Below are positions 54,501 to 63,493 of a stretch of 64,000 nt of DNA, piece after piece. Numbering within the stretch: the stretch's first letter is position 1; each line of letters opens with the position of its first letter. A program made the position numbers and the translations under genes. The DNA comes from Pseudomonas frederiksbergensis. Lineage in GTDB: Bacteria > Pseudomonadota > Gammaproteobacteria > Pseudomonadales > Pseudomonadaceae. The stretch lies in NCBI RefSeq assembly GCF_000802155.2, contig NZ_JQGJ02000001.1, positions 62,001 through 126,000 on the forward strand. Reading direction: 5' to 3'. The notes beneath the pieces were generated by a model. The model did not search any database. It was not told the DNA's origin and saw nothing but the letters and a program-made list of their open reading frames with translations.

Positions 54501-55415
54501 TCAGCTCGGCCGGGCCGGAAACGCCTTGAGCTCCAGTTTCTCCATCACCAGCGCGATGAACGCCGAAACCGCCCGCGGCAACTGCCGGCGGCTTGGGTAG
54601 AGCACGTTCAAGCCAAAGCCGTTGCGTCGGTACTGCGGCAATACCCGCACCAGCCGTCCGGCTTCCAGGTCCATGGCGCTCAACGCCGACGGCAGCACGG
54701 CAATGCCCAGTCCGGCCACCGCTGCCTTGCGCAACGCCTGGGCGGTGTTGGCGTTGAAGCGGCTGGGTATCTGCACCTCCACTGCCTGGCCGTCCGGACC
54801 GATGAGTTGCCAGTGGCTCAGTCCACTGGGGTGGGGAAAATTCACGCTGTGGTGCCGAGCCAGGTCATCCAGCGACTTCGGCATGCCCCGCGCAGCGATA
54901 TAGGCCGGGCTGGCGACCATGCCGTCGCTGGCGTTGCTCAGCAGTTGCCGACCGACGTACCCCGAGTCCTGCAATACACCGCCTCGGAAGGCAACGTCGA
55001 TGCGGTCGGTAATCAGGTCGACACGGGCGTCGCTGAGCACGAAATCGAGTTGCACACGCGGGTGCGCGGCGAGGAAGTCGGCAATCCATTCCATCGGGAA
55101 GAAGTCGAAGAAATCCGCCATCGCGGCGATCCGTACCAGGCCGGCCGGCTCGTCACTGCCGTGCATCAGAGCCTGGCCCGCGTCCATCAAGCCGTCCACC
55201 GCGCCCACACAACGCCCATAGAACCCCTCGCCCACATGGGTCAACGTGAGCTTGCGCGTCGACCGTTGCAGCAACCGCGTCCCCAACTGCGCTTCCAACT
55301 GCTGGACACGCCGGCTGACGGTGTTCGAAGGCATGCCCAGCCGCCTGGCCGCTTCGGCAAAACTGCCGCTGCGTACAACCTGGACAAACAGCGCCACGTC
55401 GTTCAAGTCCAGCAT
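54501..55415 (-). CDS. LysR-family transcriptional regulator, divergent from pirin
   Basis: A 304-residue LysR protein: winged helix LDLNDVALFVQVVRSGSFAEAARRLGMPSNTVSRRVQQLE, then an effector domain (AGLVRIAAMADFFDFFPMEWIADFLAAHP). The start at the ATG 55415 is preferred to TTG 55451, since the core begins MLDLNDV. It is divergent from the pirin/OYE gene pair and lies upstream of the monooxygenase operon on the same strand; the pirin pair is the more likely target. Confidence 0.87.
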   Translation of the reverse strand: MLDLNDVALFVQVVRSGSFAEAARRLGMPSNTVSRRVQQLEAQLGTRLLQRSTRKLTLTHVGEGFYGRCVGAVDGLMDAGQALMHGSDEPAGLVRIAAMADFFDFFPMEWIADFLAAHPRVQLDFVLSDARVDLITDRIDVAFRGGVLQDSGYVGRQLLSNASDGMVASPAYIAARGMPKSLDDLARHHSVNFPHPSGLSHWQLIGPDGQAVEVQIPSRFNANTAQALRKAAVAGLGIAVLPSALSAMDLEAGRLVRVLPQYRRNGFGLNVLYPSRRQLPRAVSAFIALVMEKLELKAFPARPS

Positions 55416-55550
55416 AGCGTCGACATTCCTGCGTTTTTTGGATGAGTTCAATCCGATTGTATCGGCTAATCAAACGATTGGAAGGCGCTTACGCTTCTTC
55501 CATCGAAGCCACCCGTGCTCCTGAACCCTCCTGAACCCAGAGCCCTTCCC

Positions 55551-56390
55551 ATGAACAGCATTGTCGCGACACCACCGCGCGCCATCGTCCGCCGCACCAC
55601 CGGCAGCAGCCATGGCCCCATCACCCGGCTGATGAGCCCCGGCGACCTCGGTCAACTGTGCAAACCCTTCGTATTCCTGGATCTGTTCGAATTCAACGCC
55701 AAGGGCATGCCCCGCGGCTTCGGCATGCACCCACATTCCGGGATCGCGACGCTGACCTACATGATCGAGGGCGAAGTGGTCTATGAAGACACCACCGGTA
55801 AATCCGGCACGCTGCCGAGTGGCGGCATGGAGTGGATGCAGGCTGGCAATGGCGTGTGGCATGACGCCCGGCCCGTCGGCGGCTCGCCGATTCGTGGATT
55901 CCAGCTCTGGGTGGCGTTGCCGCCCGACCAGGAAAACGCCCCGGCGCACAGTGAATACCTCGCGCCCGCAGAAATCCCGCGGCAAGGTCCGGCGCTGGTC
56001 ATGCTCGGCGAATACGGCGCCGCGCGCAGCAGCATTGCCGCACCGCCCGGCATGAACTACCTGGCGGTGCAGCTCAAGGACAAGGAGCGCTGGCGCTACA
56101 CGCCGCCGGCCGGACACGACGTTGCGTGGCTGGCCGTCAACAGCGGCAGCCTCGACGCGGACGCAAATATCACTGCTGGGGAAATGGTGATCTTCCAGGA
56201 CTCCGCCGCAGCCATCGACATCGTTGCCCGGGGCGCGACCTCCTTCGTGCTCGGTTCGGCGGTCAAGCATCCCCACGACCTGGTGATGGGTCACTACTCA
56301 GTCCACACCAGCGAGGCCGCACTGGAACAGGGCGAAAGCGAAATCCGCCGCATCGGCGCCCAGTTGAAACAACAAGGGCGGCTGGCCTAG
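55551..56390 (+). CDS. Pirin family protein
   Basis: A 279-residue bicupin. The N-terminal cupin holds the metal set GFGMHPHSGIATLTYMIEGEV (His-x-His) and GGMEWMQAGNGVWHDA. The Pirin_C cupin begins near residue 165. Bacterial pirins bind iron, and some have quercetin dioxygenase activity. The start at 55551 matches the family's usual beginning. It is divergent from a LysR gene and 46 bases before an old-yellow-enzyme gene, so the two are probably co-transcribed. Confidence 0.9.
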   Translation: MNSIVATPPRAIVRRTTGSSHGPITRLMSPGDLGQLCKPFVFLDLFEFNAKGMPRGFGMHPHSGIATLTYMIEGEVVYEDTTGKSGTLPSGGMEWMQAGNGVWHDARPVGGSPIRGFQLWVALPPDQENAPAHSEYLAPAEIPRQGPALVMLGEYGAARSSIAAPPGMNYLAVQLKDKERWRYTPPAGHDVAWLAVNSGSLDADANITAGEMVIFQDSAAAIDIVARGATSFVLGSAVKHPHDLVMGHYSVHTSEAALEQGESEIRRIGAQLKQQGRLA

Positions 56391-56436
56391 CCGTCCCTCG
56401 ATACCCCTTTTCAATCCTGATAATCAAAGGTGCCTC

Positions 56437-57513
56437 ATGAGCCACATCGGTCTTGATCTTCTGCTTTCCCGCGTCCAAGTCGGCACGCTGTCCTTGAAAA
56501 ACCGCATGGTCATGGCGCCCATGACCCGCAGCCGCGCAGGCGACGGCGATGTCGCGACGCCGCTCATGGCCGAGTACTACAGCCAGCGGGCCAGCGCCGG
56601 GCTCATTGTTACCGAAGGCTCGCAGGTTTCGGCCCAAGGCAAGGGTTATCTGCGCACCCCCGGGATTTTCACCAGCCAGCAAGTCGCCGGCTGGAAACAG
56701 GTGACCGACGCTGTTCACGCCCAAGGTGGGCAAATCTACTTGCAACTCTGGCACGTGGGCCGGTTGTCCCACTCCCTGGTCCAGGCTGACGGCGCCCTGC
56801 CCGTGGCCCCGTCGGCGATCAAGGCCGACGGTGAAATCTATACCGCCGAAGGCCTCAAGCCCTATGAACTGCCGCGGGCGTTGGCGCTGGATGAAATCCC
56901 CGGGGTGATCGACGATTTCCGCCAGGCCGCCCTCAACGCCAAGCTCGCCGGTTTCGACGGTGTTGAAATCCATGGCGCCAACGGCTACCTGATCGACCAG
57001 TTCCTGCGTGACGGGACCAACCAGCGCACCGACGCCTACGGTGGCTCGATCGAGAACCGCGCACGCTTTCTAAAGGAGGTGGTCGAGTCGGTGATCGAGG
57101 TCTTTGGCGCCAGCCGCGTTGGCGTCCGCCTGTCGCCGATCTTCAGTTACTTCTCGATGAGCGACAGCCATCCCCAGGCGACTTTCGACTACACGGCCCG
57201 GATGCTCAGCCGTTATGGCTTGGCATACCTGCACATCGTGGAGCTGGGCGAAGGCTCGTTCGATTTCCTCGAACTCAAGCGACGCTTTGGCGGGCCCTAC
57301 ATCGCCAACGGCGGCTACAGCGCTGAACGGGCTGGCACGGCCATCAGCCAGCGCACGGCCGATCTGGTGGCATTCGGCACGCCGTTCCTGGCGAACCCGG
57401 ACCTGGTGGAACGATTCCGATTGGGTGAAGCCTTGAACCCGGCCGATCCGGCCACGTTCTATCAGGGCGAGGAGCGCGGCTATACGGATTACCCAACCCT
57501 GTCAGCGCCCTAA
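56437..57513 (+). CDS. Alkene reductase of the old yellow enzyme family
   Basis: A 358-residue FMN TIM-barrel enzyme: LSLKNRMVMAPMTRSRA, LIVTEGSQVSAQGKGYLRTPGIF, QIYLQLWHVGRLSH, FDGVEIHGANGYLIDQFLRDGTNQRTDAYGGSIENRAR with the His-Gly-Ala-Asn substrate site, and a C-terminal TADLVAFGTPFLANPDL. This is the NemA/OYE group, which reduces activated alkenes and some nitro compounds or nitrate esters with NAD(P)H. It follows pirin and probably shares LysR control. Confidence 0.92.
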   Translation: MSHIGLDLLLSRVQVGTLSLKNRMVMAPMTRSRAGDGDVATPLMAEYYSQRASAGLIVTEGSQVSAQGKGYLRTPGIFTSQQVAGWKQVTDAVHAQGGQIYLQLWHVGRLSHSLVQADGALPVAPSAIKADGEIYTAEGLKPYELPRALALDEIPGVIDDFRQAALNAKLAGFDGVEIHGANGYLIDQFLRDGTNQRTDAYGGSIENRARFLKEVVESVIEVFGASRVGVRLSPIFSYFSMSDSHPQATFDYTARMLSRYGLAYLHIVELGEGSFDFLELKRRFGGPYIANGGYSAERAGTAISQRTADLVAFGTPFLANPDLVERFRLGEALNPADPATFYQGEERGYTDYPTLSAP

Positions 57514-57555
57514 GCCGGTACGCAGCGAGGCGCCGGCCCAGCTCGCCTCGCTGAA

Positions 57556-57652
57556 TTGTACAAATTCGTAAAAAACTTATACAAACCTCTTTATCTCGTA
57601 CAACTCATGTCGTACGCTCCGAAAACTTGTACATAAATCTAATTACGTACAA
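57556..57652 (+). promoter_or_regulatory. TGTACA-type repeat cluster, candidate LitR/PplR1 operators
   Basis: Within about 100 bases before the NTF2-like gene are TGTACA (57557-57562), TATACA (57578-57583), CGTACA (57597-57602), TGTACA (57628-57633) and CGTACA (57646-57651). The last two are 18 bases apart start to start, which is TGTACA-N12-CGTACA. It is one base off the direct repeat I recall for the light-sensing PplR1/LitR protein of P. putida (T[G/A]TACA-N12-TGTA[C/T]A). TTGTAC at 57627 and TACAAT at 57648 could also serve as -35 and -10 boxes with a 15-base spacer. Confidence 0.6.
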
Positions 57653-57668
57653 TTTTTCGGAGCCCGAC

Positions 57669-58091
57669 ATGTCTGCCTTTCTCAAAGGTTTCGCTCACGC
57701 CTTCGCCGAGCTGGATGCCAGTCGCCTGGCTGAGCTCGACAGGCTCTACAGCGCCGACATCCTCTTCCAGGACCCGCTGCATCGGGTCGAAGGGCTGCCC
57801 GCCTTGCGCGAATATTTCGCCCAGCTCTACGCCAACGCCAGCGATCTGCACTACGACTTCCACGGCTACGATGAAACCGCCCCCGGCGAGGGCTACCTGC
57901 GCTGGACGCTGCGCTTTCGTCACCCGCGCCTGAACGGCGGGGCGCCGATCGAATTGCCAGGCTGCACCTACTTGCGCTGGAACGATCGGGTCTACCTGCA
58001 TCGGGACTTCTTCGACGCCGGCGCCCTGCTCTACGAGCACTTGCCGCTCTTCGGCCCACTGATTCGCTGGCTCAAGCGGAGGCTGGCATGA
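57669..58091 (+). CDS. NTF2-like protein, first gene of the light-type operon
   Basis: A 140-residue protein of the nuclear-transport-factor-2/SnoaL fold: FAHAFAELDASRLAELDRLYSADILFQDPLHRVEG, then strands ending in YLHRDFFDAGALLYEHLPLFG. This form commonly accompanies the SDR/FAD/DUF1365/CFA gene set. The catalytic role is unknown. CGGAG precedes the ATG at 57669. The stop overlaps the SDR start (ATGA). Confidence 0.8.
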   Translation: MSAFLKGFAHAFAELDASRLAELDRLYSADILFQDPLHRVEGLPALREYFAQLYANASDLHYDFHGYDETAPGEGYLRWTLRFRHPRLNGGAPIELPGCTYLRWNDRVYLHRDFFDAGALLYEHLPLFGPLIRWLKRRLA

Positions 58092-58843
58092 GCCGCATCT
58101 GGCTGACCGGTGCCAGCAGCGGCATCGGCGCCGAGCTGGCTGCGGTGCTGCTTGAGCAAGGTCATCGCCTGGCATTGAGCGCGCGCCAAGTCGGCCCACT
58201 GCAGGCATTGGCTGAACGCTATCGCGATCAAGTGCTGGTGCTGCCGGGGGACCTCAGCAATTGCGCACAAGTGGCGGGGATCACCCAGCGCATCGACGAC
58301 GAATGGGGCGCCCTCGATCAGGTGATTCTCAATGCCGGCACTTGCGAATACCTGGAACCGGGGCACTTCGACACGCGCCTGGTGGAACGCGTCCTCAATA
58401 CCAATCTTCTGGGCACGTGCCATTGCCTGGAAGCTGCCCTGCCCTTGCTGCGCCGAGGCCAAGCTCCGCATCTGGTGGCGGTGTGCAGCGCCGTGACCTG
58501 GCTGGCCCTGCCCCGGGCCGGTGCCTACGGCGCGTCCAAGGCCGCGTTGCGTTACCTGCTCGAGTCGTTGCGCATCGACCTGGCTGCCGAAGGCATCGAC
58601 GTCACCCTGGTGAGCCCCGGCTTTGTCGATACGCCTCTGACCCGGCGCAATGACTTTCCCATGCCCCAGATCTGGTCGGCACAACGGGCCGCGGAGCACA
58701 TCGCGCGACGCCTGGGCCCGCGCCCGCTGGATATCGCGTTTCCGTGGGCCTTCATTTTTGTCATGCGGTTGCTCGGGCACCTGCCTGCGCGCTGGCGCCT
58801 TGCGCTTGGCCGTCGTCTTTCACGTAACGCGGAAAGGACTTGA
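58088..58843 (+). CDS. Short-chain dehydrogenase/reductase
   Basis: A 251-residue SDR: cofactor motif TGASSGIG at residues 7-14, LNAGTCEYLEPG, Ser in VCSAVTWLALP and catalytic YGASK. The fairly hydrophobic C-terminus (IAFPWAFIFVMRLLGHLP) suggests a membrane-near, lipid-type substrate. It overlaps the NTF2-like gene by four bases, and the next gene starts three bases after its stop. Confidence 0.88.
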   Translation: MSRIWLTGASSGIGAELAAVLLEQGHRLALSARQVGPLQALAERYRDQVLVLPGDLSNCAQVAGITQRIDDEWGALDQVILNAGTCEYLEPGHFDTRLVERVLNTNLLGTCHCLEAALPLLRRGQAPHLVAVCSAVTWLALPRAGAYGASKAALRYLLESLRIDLAAEGIDVTLVSPGFVDTPLTRRNDFPMPQIWSAQRAAEHIARRLGPRPLDIAFPWAFIFVMRLLGHLPARWRLALGRRLSRNAERT

Positions 58844-58846
58844 ACC

Positions 58847-60094
58847 ATGCGCATCGCAATCATCGGCAGCGGTATCTCGGGACTGACGTGCGCCTACCTG
58901 TTGGCCCGCCAGCATCAGATTACGGTGTTCGAAGCTGACAACCGGATCGGCGGCCATACCCATACCGTGGATGTCGATTGGCAGGGCCGGCGCTACGGCG
59001 TGGACACCGGCTTCATCGTGTACAACGACTGGACCTACCCGAACTTCATTCGCTTGCTGGATCAGTTGGGCGTGGCCTCGCGCCCGACGGAAATGAGTTT
59101 TTCGGTGCACGACCCGGCGTCCGGGCAGGAATACAAAGGCCACACCCTGGGCAGCCTGTTCGCCCGCCGGCGCAACCTGCTGTCGCCAGGTTTCTGGGGG
59201 ATGCTGCGGGACATTCTCAGGTTCAATCGCGAGGCAACCGCTGACTTTCAGGCGCAACGCATCGATACCACGACCCGGCTGGGTGATTACCTGCGCGACC
59301 GGCGCTACGGCCAACGCTTCATCGACCATTACATCGTGCCGATGGGCTCGGCGATCTGGTCGATGTCACCGGCCGGGATGCTGGAATTCCCCCTGCAGTT
59401 CTTCGTGCGGTTCTGCCATAACCATGGCCTGTTGTCGGTCAACCAGCGTCCGCAATGGCGAGTGCTCGAAGGCGGTTCTCGCGCCTACATCGAGCCGCTG
59501 TGCGCCCGTTTTCGCCAGCGCATTCATCTTGATTGCCCGGTGCAGCGGGTCAGCCGGGACACCGACGGAGTGACCGTGCACAGCCGTCGTGGCCCGGAGC
59601 GATTCGACAAGGTGATATTCGCCTGTCACAGCGACCAGGCCCTGGCCCTGCTCGACACTCCAAGCGTTGATGAAGTCGACGTGCTCGGCGCCTTGGCCTA
59701 TGCCCACAACGAAGTGCTGCTGCACACCGACACCCGCTTGTTGCCGCAACGCCAAAAAGCCTGGGCGAGCTGGAACTATCGGCTTGGCGGCCCGCCGCAG
59801 GCACCTGCCGCGCTGACCTACAACATGAACATCCTCCAGGGGTTCGATGCTCCGGTGACGTTCTGCGTGAGCCTGAACCAAGGCGAGTCGGTGGACCCGG
59901 CCAAAGTCCTCGCCCGCTTCGACTACGCCCACCCGCAATACAGCCTCGCCGGGATTGCCGCCCAGGCTCGGCAAAATGATCTGCAAGGACAGCAGCACAG
60001 CTATTTCTGCGGCGCCTATTGGGCCAACGGTTTCCATGAAGATGGCGTGGTCAGCGCGCTCACCGTGGCGGAGCATTTCGGAGAAGCGCTTTGA
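58847..60094 (+). CDS. FAD-dependent amine-oxidase-like oxidoreductase
   Basis: A 415-residue NAD(P)-binding/FAD flavoprotein. It begins MRIAIIGSGISGLTCAYLLA with the GxGxxG motif and FEADNRIGGHTHTV, and later has the second FAD segment (SYFCGAYWANGFHEDG) near the end. It belongs to the phytoene desaturase/amine oxidase-like group found beside DUF1365 and CFA-type genes in many proteobacteria. A role in oxidising modified fatty acyl chains is inferred from context. It overlaps the DUF1365 start by four bases (TTGA). Confidence 0.87.
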   Translation: MRIAIIGSGISGLTCAYLLARQHQITVFEADNRIGGHTHTVDVDWQGRRYGVDTGFIVYNDWTYPNFIRLLDQLGVASRPTEMSFSVHDPASGQEYKGHTLGSLFARRRNLLSPGFWGMLRDILRFNREATADFQAQRIDTTTRLGDYLRDRRYGQRFIDHYIVPMGSAIWSMSPAGMLEFPLQFFVRFCHNHGLLSVNQRPQWRVLEGGSRAYIEPLCARFRQRIHLDCPVQRVSRDTDGVTVHSRRGPERFDKVIFACHSDQALALLDTPSVDEVDVLGALAYAHNEVLLHTDTRLLPQRQKAWASWNYRLGGPPQAPAALTYNMNILQGFDAPVTFCVSLNQGESVDPAKVLARFDYAHPQYSLAGIAAQARQNDLQGQQHSYFCGAYWANGFHEDGVVSALTVAEHFGEAL

Positions 60095-60906
60095 ACAGCA
60101 GCGTGTGCCATGGCTGGATCGATCATCGGCGCCATACGCCGCGCGTCCACGGGTTCCGGTATCCGATCGGCATGCTCTACCTGGACCTTGCCGAGCAGGC
60201 GCAGATGCTCGGCCTGTCACGCTTGCTGCGGCCATGGCGCCTGGCGCCGCTGTGCTGGCGTGAGCGTGACTACCTGCCGGCCCTCACCCACGGGGGCATG
60301 CCACTGGTTCAAGCGGTGCGCGAAATCGTCGGGCAAGCACTGGGCTGCGCTCCTCAAGGCGCGATCCACCTGCTGACCCAGCCGCGCAGTTGGGGCCTGT
60401 CCTTCAATCCGGTGAGTTTCTATTTCTGCCACGAAACCGACGGGCGCCTGGCAGCGATTCTCTGCGAAGTGCGCAACACGCCCTGGCGTGAGCGCCACCA
60501 TTACGTGCTGCCAGTAACCCCCGGCGAGCCGCACCTGTTCCAGGTCGCCAAGTCGTTCCATGTCTCGCCGTTCCTACCATTGGACATGGACTATCGCATG
60601 CGCTTTCTCATCCAGGATTCGCACATCCGTGTGCGCATGGAGAACTGGCGCGCCGGCCACAAGGTGTTCGAGGCGGACCTTTCATTGCACCGTCGTCCAC
60701 TCGACGCGCCAGCACTGCGTCGCCATGTGCTGGCATTTCCATGGATGAGCTTGCGCACCGTGAGCGCCATCTATTGGCAGGCCCTGCGCCTGCTCTTCAA
60801 ACGCACGCCCCTGCACGATCATCAGGCCAGCGATGGTGACCTGAGTGTCGGCGAAACCGCCCATAAGGATCCAGACCATGTCCGAACCCACCCTGAGCGT
60901 CACTAA
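60091..60906 (+). CDS. DUF1365 family protein
   Basis: A 271-residue protein with the DUF1365 pattern: HRRHTPRVHGFRYPIGMLYLDL, LLTQPRSWGLSFNPVSFYFCHE, VTPGEPHLFQVAKSFHVSPF and MRFLIQDSHIRVRMENW. The start is TTG, overlapping the stop of the oxidoreductase gene. In alphaproteobacteria, similar genes beside CFA-type methyltransferases belong to the singlet-oxygen response; the reaction here is not proven. The methyltransferase start lies inside its last codons. Confidence 0.88.
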   Translation: MNSSVCHGWIDHRRHTPRVHGFRYPIGMLYLDLAEQAQMLGLSRLLRPWRLAPLCWRERDYLPALTHGGMPLVQAVREIVGQALGCAPQGAIHLLTQPRSWGLSFNPVSFYFCHETDGRLAAILCEVRNTPWRERHHYVLPVTPGEPHLFQVAKSFHVSPFLPLDMDYRMRFLIQDSHIRVRMENWRAGHKVFEADLSLHRRPLDAPALRRHVLAFPWMSLRTVSAIYWQALRLLFKRTPLHDHQASDGDLSVGETAHKDPDHVRTHPERH

Positions 60907-62146
60907 GGCCACCACGGGCTGTCCGTTGAGCGGTGGCCTGTTCAAACAGATCGTGCTCGCACAACTGCGCCGCCTGCGTCACGGCCACCTGCGCCTGGTG
61001 CTCGATGGCGAGCCGTTGAGCTTTGGCGACGTGGCCAGCCCCCTGGTGGCCGAGGTCGAGATACTGGACGGCGCCGTCTGGGGCATGGTCGCCGGCAATG
61101 GTTCGATCGGTGCCGGCGAGGCTTACATCCACGGCTACTGGCGCAGCAATGACCTTACCGCGGTCACTCGCCTGTTCGTCGCCAACCTGACGGTGCTCGA
61201 CGCAATGGACAGCGGCCTGGCTCGCCTGGGCCGGCCATTGCTGCGCGGGTTGCACTGGCTCAATCGCAACAGCCGCAAGGGCTCGCGGCGCAACATCATG
61301 GCCCATTACGACCTGGGCAATGAGCTGTTCGAGCGCTTGCTCGACCCGACGATGATGTATTCGGCGGCCATGTTCGAACACCCCGAACAGAGTCTCGAAC
61401 AGGCCCAGATCAACAAGCTCGAACGCATCTGCCAGAAGCTCGACTTGCGACCCGGCGACCACCTGCTGGAGATCGGCACCGGGTGGGGCAGCCTGGCCAT
61501 CCATGCCGCTACCCATTACGGCTGCAAAGTCACCACCACGACCCTTTCCCAAGAGCAGTTCGCGCACACGTGCCGGCGTGTCGAGGCGCTGGGCCTGGGG
61601 CAACGCATCGAGGTGCTGTGCCAGGACTACCGCGACCTGCAGGGACGCTTCGATAAACTGGTGTCCATCGAGATGATCGAAGCGGTCGGTCATCGCTACC
61701 TGCCCGAGTATTTCCGCCGCTGCGCCGCCCTGCTCAAGGACGACGGCCTGATGCTGATCCAGGCCATCACCATCCGCGACCAGCGTTACGATCAGGCCCG
61801 GCGTTCGGTGGATTTCATCCAGCGCCACATCTTTCCCGGTGGGGCGCTGCCATCACTGTCGATGCTGCTCAGGACCGCCAGCGTCCAGACCCCACTCAAC
61901 TTGCTGCACCTGGAAGATTTCGGCGCGCACTACGCCCGCACGCTGCGCCACTGGCACGACAACTTCCGGCAGTCGCGCCAGGCCCTGCTTGAGCTGGGTT
62001 ATGACGAGACGTTCCAGCGCCTTTGGGAATTTTATCTGTGCTACTGCGAGGGCGGTTTCCAAGAGCGCGCCATTGGCGTCGCGCAACTGCTGTTCGCCGC
62101 ACCCGGGGCCCGCCCCGCGCCCTTGCTGGAGCAGCGTCAAGCATGA
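60878..62146 (+). CDS. CFA-type SAM-dependent fatty acyl methyltransferase
   Basis: A 422-residue protein of the cyclopropane-fatty-acyl-phospholipid synthase family: NIMAHYDLGNELFERLLDPTMMYSAAMF, LEIGTGWGSLAIHAA as the SAM-binding motif, SIEMIEAVGHRYLPEYF, FIQRHIFPGGALPS and FQRLWEFYLCYCEGGF. It transfers a methyl group to an unsaturated acyl chain, giving a cyclopropane or methyl-branched product. The start ATG at 60878 follows AAGGA; GTG 60845 is less likely. It overlaps genes on both sides. It is probably the operon's paralogue of housekeeping Cfa, which is not in the window. Confidence 0.9.
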   Translation: MSEPTLSVTKATTGCPLSGGLFKQIVLAQLRRLRHGHLRLVLDGEPLSFGDVASPLVAEVEILDGAVWGMVAGNGSIGAGEAYIHGYWRSNDLTAVTRLFVANLTVLDAMDSGLARLGRPLLRGLHWLNRNSRKGSRRNIMAHYDLGNELFERLLDPTMMYSAAMFEHPEQSLEQAQINKLERICQKLDLRPGDHLLEIGTGWGSLAIHAATHYGCKVTTTTLSQEQFAHTCRRVEALGLGQRIEVLCQDYRDLQGRFDKLVSIEMIEAVGHRYLPEYFRRCAALLKDDGLMLIQAITIRDQRYDQARRSVDFIQRHIFPGGALPSLSMLLRTASVQTPLNLLHLEDFGAHYARTLRHWHDNFRQSRQALLELGYDETFQRLWEFYLCYCEGGFQERAIGVAQLLFAAPGARPAPLLEQRQA

Positions 62147-62634
62147 TCAGTCGCACCGCGCTGATCGCCAATGCGCTCTGGCTGCAATTGGGCTGGTGGG
62201 CGTGTGTGCTGGGCGCGCACCAGCCGGCATGGCTCGCTGCCGTGGTGGTCGGGTTGCTCGTTCACCTGCTGCGGTGCCCTGACCCGAAGGCCGAGCGCCT
62301 GGCAATGCTGCGTGTCGGTGTGAGCGGCATGTTGTTGGATTGGAGCCTGGGCGTCCTGGGCCTGTTCGACTTCGGTGACAGCCCGCTGCCGCTGTGGCTG
62401 GCGCTGCTTTGGCTGGTTTTCGCCAGCGGGCTGCGCCACAGCCTGGCATGGGCAGGAAAAAAACCTTGGCTTGGCGCGCTCGCGGGCGCGGTCGGCGGTC
62501 CGCTCGCCTATTGCGCTGGCGCCCCACTGGCAGGTGTTTCATTGCCGCTGGGGACGCTAGGCACCGCGCTGGTGCTGGCGCCGCTATGGGCGATAGGGCT
62601 GCCGCTGGCCGTACGCCTGGCCGACGCCCAATAG
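62143..62634 (+). CDS. DUF2878 membrane protein
   Basis: A 163-residue integral membrane protein with about five hydrophobic helices (ALWLQLGWWACVLGA, WLAAVVVGLLVHLLR, a DWSLGVLGLFDF segment, LWLALLWLVFASGLRHSL and later). This is the DUF2878 pattern, commonly beside the CFA/DUF1365 gene set. No function is known. The ATG overlaps the methyltransferase stop (ATGA). It ends the plus-strand operon, 17 bases from the convergent DUF6482 gene. Confidence 0.82.
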   Translation: MISRTALIANALWLQLGWWACVLGAHQPAWLAAVVVGLLVHLLRCPDPKAERLAMLRVGVSGMLLDWSLGVLGLFDFGDSPLPLWLALLWLVFASGLRHSLAWAGKKPWLGALAGAVGGPLAYCAGAPLAGVSLPLGTLGTALVLAPLWAIGLPLAVRLADAQ

Positions 62635-62651
62635 CCACGGTATCGGCCTGT

Positions 62652-62957
62652 CTACCAAGGCTCATCCAGGAAAAGCGGCAGGCGCAGCGGCTCGATCAGC
62701 CCTTCACGCTGGCCGCACATTTCATCATGGACAACCTGTTGAATCAGCGTACAGGGCAGGCGCGGCACATCGCGCAACAGCTCCCGCAGATGCGTGGTGG
62801 AGCGAACTCGAAACGAATGTCCCGACTCGTCAAGCAACGTGAACACTTCCCGGTCCAATCGGACACGTAGAAGGTAGATTCCGCCTTCCAGTGAGAGCAA
62901 TTCCAACTCGACGATCCGACCCTCGACGGCCAGTTGGAGCAGTTCTTTCAAAGTCAT
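62652..62957 (-). CDS. DUF6482-like small protein
   Basis: A 101-residue cytoplasmic protein (MTLKELLQLAVEGRIVELELLSLEGGIYLLRV start; FTLLDESGHSFRVRSTTHLRELLRDV). It looks like the small DUF6482-type proteins of Pseudomonas; no function is known. The start overlaps the stop of the DUF3833-like gene by four bases, so it is the last gene of the minus-strand operon entering from the right edge. Confidence 0.65.
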   Translation of the reverse strand: MTLKELLQLAVEGRIVELELLSLEGGIYLLRVRLDREVFTLLDESGHSFRVRSTTHLRELLRDVPRLPCTLIQQVVHDEMCGQREGLIEPLRLPLFLDEPW

Positions 62958-63493
62958 GGCATGTCCCCCGCCTGGCGACGGAAGAACAGCGTCACTTGTC
63001 CCAATTCGATGCCGGCTTTGCTCATGCTGGAGCGGTTGATCAGCGTGTCCTCGTCCATAAGGTACATCCAGTCGTCAAACGTCACCTCGTAAGTGGAATC
63101 GTCCACTTGCAGGTTCAGTCGATAGCGCCAGCGCAGCGCATTGCCCGCCACCTCCCCTAACGCCTCGCCAATTACATCGTCGGCGCGACCACTCCAAAGG
63201 CCCGGGCCGGTTGGCGTCAATGTCCAGACCCTACGCTGCCGGCTTCCATCGCTGTAGAGAAAACGCTCGTCGAGTATCAGTCGATCGCCCTCGCGGCGGC
63301 TGGAAATATCCACTTCGAAACGCTTGATCACTTCGCCCGAGCGCTTCTGATAGATGCCCCAGGCCTTGACGGGTTTGCTGAAGAAACGCTCCAGGTCGAG
63401 TTGCGGTTGCTGGTCGGCATAGCGGCCTACGTTGACATTGCCGCAACTGGTCAGGCCCATCACCAGCAACAAGATGGCCAGCAGACGGATCAT
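62954..63493 (-). CDS. DUF3833 family lipoprotein
   Basis: A 179-residue protein with a lipoprotein signal (LLLVMGLTSCG, Cys near residue 17) and a DUF3833 domain (LDLERFFSKPVKAWGIYQKRSGEVIKRFEVDI; WSGRADDVIGEALGEVAGNALRWRYRLNLQV; FDDWMYLMDEDTLINRSSMSKAGIELG). Family members commonly sit with the SDR/FAD/CFA set. It overlaps both neighbours by four bases (ATGA). Confidence 0.85.
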   Translation of the reverse strand: MIRLLAILLLVMGLTSCGNVNVGRYADQQPQLDLERFFSKPVKAWGIYQKRSGEVIKRFEVDISSRREGDRLILDERFLYSDGSRQRRVWTLTPTGPGLWSGRADDVIGEALGEVAGNALRWRYRLNLQVDDSTYEVTFDDWMYLMDEDTLINRSSMSKAGIELGQVTLFFRRQAGDMP

